Below are positions 62,239 through 64,000 of a stretch of 64,000 nt of DNA, piece after piece; within the stretch, counting starts at the first letter, position 1, and each line of letters starts with the position of its first letter. Source of the DNA: Myxococcales bacterium. Its GTDB lineage: Bacteria > Myxococcota_A > Polyangia > Polyangiales > Polyangiaceae. Made by a program: the position numbers and the translations under genes. Under the pieces are notes generated by a model. It worked only from the letters and a program-made list of their open reading frames with translations, did not search any database and was not told where the DNA came from. The stretch is taken from assembly GCA_016706225.1 (NCBI GenBank), contig JADJKB010000013.1, positions 1 through 64,000 of the forward strand, in the 5' to 3' direction.

Positions 62239-63873
62239 ATGGGCGCCGCGGAATCGACAACGACAGAGACCATCGGCCGGTATGAGGTCGTCGGCCGCCT
62301 CGCAGTAGGCGGCATGGCGGAGATCTTGCTCGGAAGGCTGCGGGGGCCAAGCGGTTTCGAACGGGCGGTGGTCATCAAGCGGATTTTGCCCCACCTGGCC
62401 GAGCAGCCGGCGTTCGTCGACATGTTCCTGGACGAGGCCCGCCTGGCGGCCCGGATCCAGCACCGGAACGTGGTCCAGGTCCACGAGCTTGGGCAGGACG
62501 GGGTGAACCTGTTCCTGACCATGGAGTACCTGGAGGGGGAGAACACCGCGGGCATCGTGCGCCGCAGCCTGGTCAAGGAGGAAGAGCTGGGGGTGGCGGT
62601 TTGCGCGTACATCGTGGCAGAGGCGTGCGCCGGCCTGCACGCCGCCCACGAGCTCACCGACGCCGAGGGGCGCCCGCTCGGCCTCGTGCACCGTGACGTC
62701 TCCCCGCAGAATATCTTCGTCACCTACGGCGGAGGGGTCCGGGTGCTCGACTTCGGCATTGCCAAGGCCGCCGACCGCAGCGCGCACACCGAGGTCGGAC
62801 AGCTCAAGGGCAAGTTCGAATACATGTCGCCGGAGCAGTGCCGCGGCAAGGCCATCGATCGGCGCTGTGACGTGTTCGCGCTCGGCATCGTGCTCTACGA
62901 GCTCTTGACGCGCCGGCGCCTCTTCAAGCGCGACAACAAACTCGCCGTGCTCGAGGCCGTGTGTCGCGAAATGCCCCTGGCCCCCAGCAAGGTCATCGAG
63001 GGTTGCCCGGAGTCACTGGACCGCGTGGTGATGAAGGCGCTGTCCAAACATGCCGACGATCGTTACCCCACCGCGGCTGAGCTGCGTCGCGACCTGATGG
63101 CCGTGGTCCGGGAGCTGATGGGGACCAACGACCCGGAAGAGGAGCTGGTCGCGGTAATGCGCCGCTTGTTCGGCGATCGCATCGCAGAAAAGAACGAGAT
63201 GCTGCGCTGCGTCCGGGCCGGCGACGCGGTCGGCGTGGTGCCCAACGCCGAGGCGGACTCGGCGGTGGAAATCCCCGAGCTCGAGGGCATGGAGCCGTCG
63301 AGCGAGCTTTCGGGCATGAACTCGATCCCGCGAGCCCGGCTCGAGAGCGGCTTCACCCTCGGTGGCGTGCACGCGGGGTCCGGCGTCGACGCGCTGGCCG
63401 CCGAGGCGGCCAGGCTGAAGCGCAAGAAGCTCACGACTCTGGTCGCGGGTGGTGGTGCGGGGCTCATGCTGTTGATCCTCTTGCTGGTGTGGCTGAGCGC
63501 GCCCGAACCCAACGGGGTGTTCCTGACCCAGGGCACCTTCGCGCTCAGGGTCCCGCGCTCGGCGATGCCGCGGCGCGGCCCGCCGCTGCCGCCCGCGGTC
63601 ACGGAGGTGGTGATCAAGGTGATCAGCGAGCCCGACGGAGCCGCGGTGCTCGTTGCCGGGGAGGACCGAGGCAAGACTCCCATCGAGTTCAAGCTCGCTC
63701 GTGGAACCGACCCAGTGGAAATTACTCTCAGACGCGACGGTTATCTCGACGCGGTCGAGAAGGTGATGCCGGACGAGAATCAGCGCTTCCGGGTGTCGCT
63801 GACCAAGGCCAAGGTCAAGACGGGTGGCGGACCCGTGCCCAAGACGGGCGGCGGCTTTCATCGCTTCGACTGA
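62239..63873 (+). CDS. Hanks-type Ser/Thr kinase with TM and PEGA-like domain
   Basis: A 544-residue protein from ATG 62239. The kinase domain (about 15-285) has Lys47, HRDVSPQN at 151-158, DFG at 171-173 and SPE at 197-199. A linker of about 110 residues leads to a membrane helix (about 396-418). An exported PEGA-like beta domain (about 455-520, EPDGAAVLVAGEDRGKTPIEF) follows. It is probably an active transmembrane sensor kinase. It is divergent from the TPR two-TM gene. The signal and substrates are unknown. Confidence 0.92.
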   Translation: MGAAESTTTETIGRYEVVGRLAVGGMAEILLGRLRGPSGFERAVVIKRILPHLAEQPAFVDMFLDEARLAARIQHRNVVQVHELGQDGVNLFLTMEYLEGENTAGIVRRSLVKEEELGVAVCAYIVAEACAGLHAAHELTDAEGRPLGLVHRDVSPQNIFVTYGGGVRVLDFGIAKAADRSAHTEVGQLKGKFEYMSPEQCRGKAIDRRCDVFALGIVLYELLTRRRLFKRDNKLAVLEAVCREMPLAPSKVIEGCPESLDRVVMKALSKHADDRYPTAAELRRDLMAVVRELMGTNDPEEELVAVMRRLFGDRIAEKNEMLRCVRAGDAVGVVPNAEADSAVEIPELEGMEPSSELSGMNSIPRARLESGFTLGGVHAGSGVDALAAEAARLKRKKLTTLVAGGGAGLMLLILLLVWLSAPEPNGVFLTQGTFALRVPRSAMPRRGPPLPPAVTEVVIKVISEPDGAAVLVAGEDRGKTPIEFKLARGTDPVEITLRRDGYLDAVEKVMPDENQRFRVSLTKAKVKTGGGPVPKTGGGFHRFD

Positions 63874-64000
63874 GTGAGCAGTGCCGGCGGCGGCCACCGG
63901 TACGAAGTGGCACGGGTCGACGGGTGAGGCCTCCGGTGCCATACGGGGCGCATGGGCTTGGTTGAGCTGAGGCGCGGTCGGCAGGCGCCGTCGTCGGCGG
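63874..64000 (+). other. Right-edge sequence, possible gene start at 63952
   Basis: 127 bases after the kinase stop. ATG 63952 opens a frame (MGLVELRRGRQAPSS...) that runs off the window, with TACGGG 8 bases upstream, a poor -10 match. Too short to call. Confidence 0.2.

Overview
The window looks like a chromosome segment of a GC-rich myxobacterium (Myxococcota, probably Polyangiales/Sorangiineae). This is inferred from content, not from any search. The clues are very high GC, many exported lipoproteins with Gly/Ser/Ala-rich linkers, Cys-rich DUF4215 and fibro-slime modules, several Hanks-type Ser/Thr kinases, an FHA-linked sigma-54 activator, and formylglycine-generating-enzyme-like lipoproteins. 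No rRNA, tRNA, insertion sequence, CRISPR array or integrase was seen, and no gap between genes exceeds 300 bases.

Layout. 1-4.9 kb: a partial lipoprotein, a tandem FGE-like lipoprotein, small proteins, an ankyrin protein and a SIRT4-like Sir2 deacylase. 4.95-9.5 kb: DAHP synthase (aroG-type), a repeat-rich lipoprotein overlapping its tail, a DUF4139-type lipoprotein and a Cys-type cupredoxin. 9.6-16.1 kb (minus): a HEAT-THUMP-methyltransferase fusion, a DUF4215/fibro-slime lipoprotein, and a kinase translationally coupled to a TPR-PEGA membrane protein. 16.1-19.8 kb: a divergon in which an FHA/sigma-54 activator heads an outer-membrane-protein operon opposite a lipoprotein that has its own near-consensus sigma-54 promoter. 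19.9-22.7 kb: a beta-propeller lipoprotein and two cytochromes c. 22.7-33.7 kb (minus): a PknK-like giant kinase broken by an in-frame TAG, a MacAB-like efflux operon and envelope proteins. 33.8-41.9 kb: a Sel1-repeat protein, a C39-like protease, an OmpA-like protein, a PDZ protein, a probable selenocysteine peroxiredoxin, a VOC protein with a histone-H1-like tail, a second FGE-like lipoprotein and a TlpA-type thioredoxin. 41.9-53.7 kb: GlnRS-YqeY fusion, SMB-like lipoprotein, DUF362 Tat protein, citrate synthase, CDP-alcohol phosphatidyltransferase and a truncated Suv3-like helicase. 53.7-64 kb: AI-2E-family permease, Cys-rich and fibro-slime lipoproteins (the latter frameshifted), RNase HI, a penicillin-acylase-family hydrolase, a bacterial PH protein, and a TPR protein divergent from another kinase.

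Three signals stand out. (1) The peroxiredoxin at 38598-39038 has UGA exactly at the peroxidatic Cys codon, followed by a hairpin meeting bacterial SECIS criteria. (2) Eighteen genes have a TANNNT hexamer 6-10 bases before the start codon, which implies widespread leaderless transcripts. (3) A near-perfect sigma-54 promoter sits beside the FHA/sigma-54 activator. Core-metabolism genes (aroG, glnS, gltA, rnhA) are interspersed with lineage-specific envelope genes, so this is a normal chromosomal region rather than an island.
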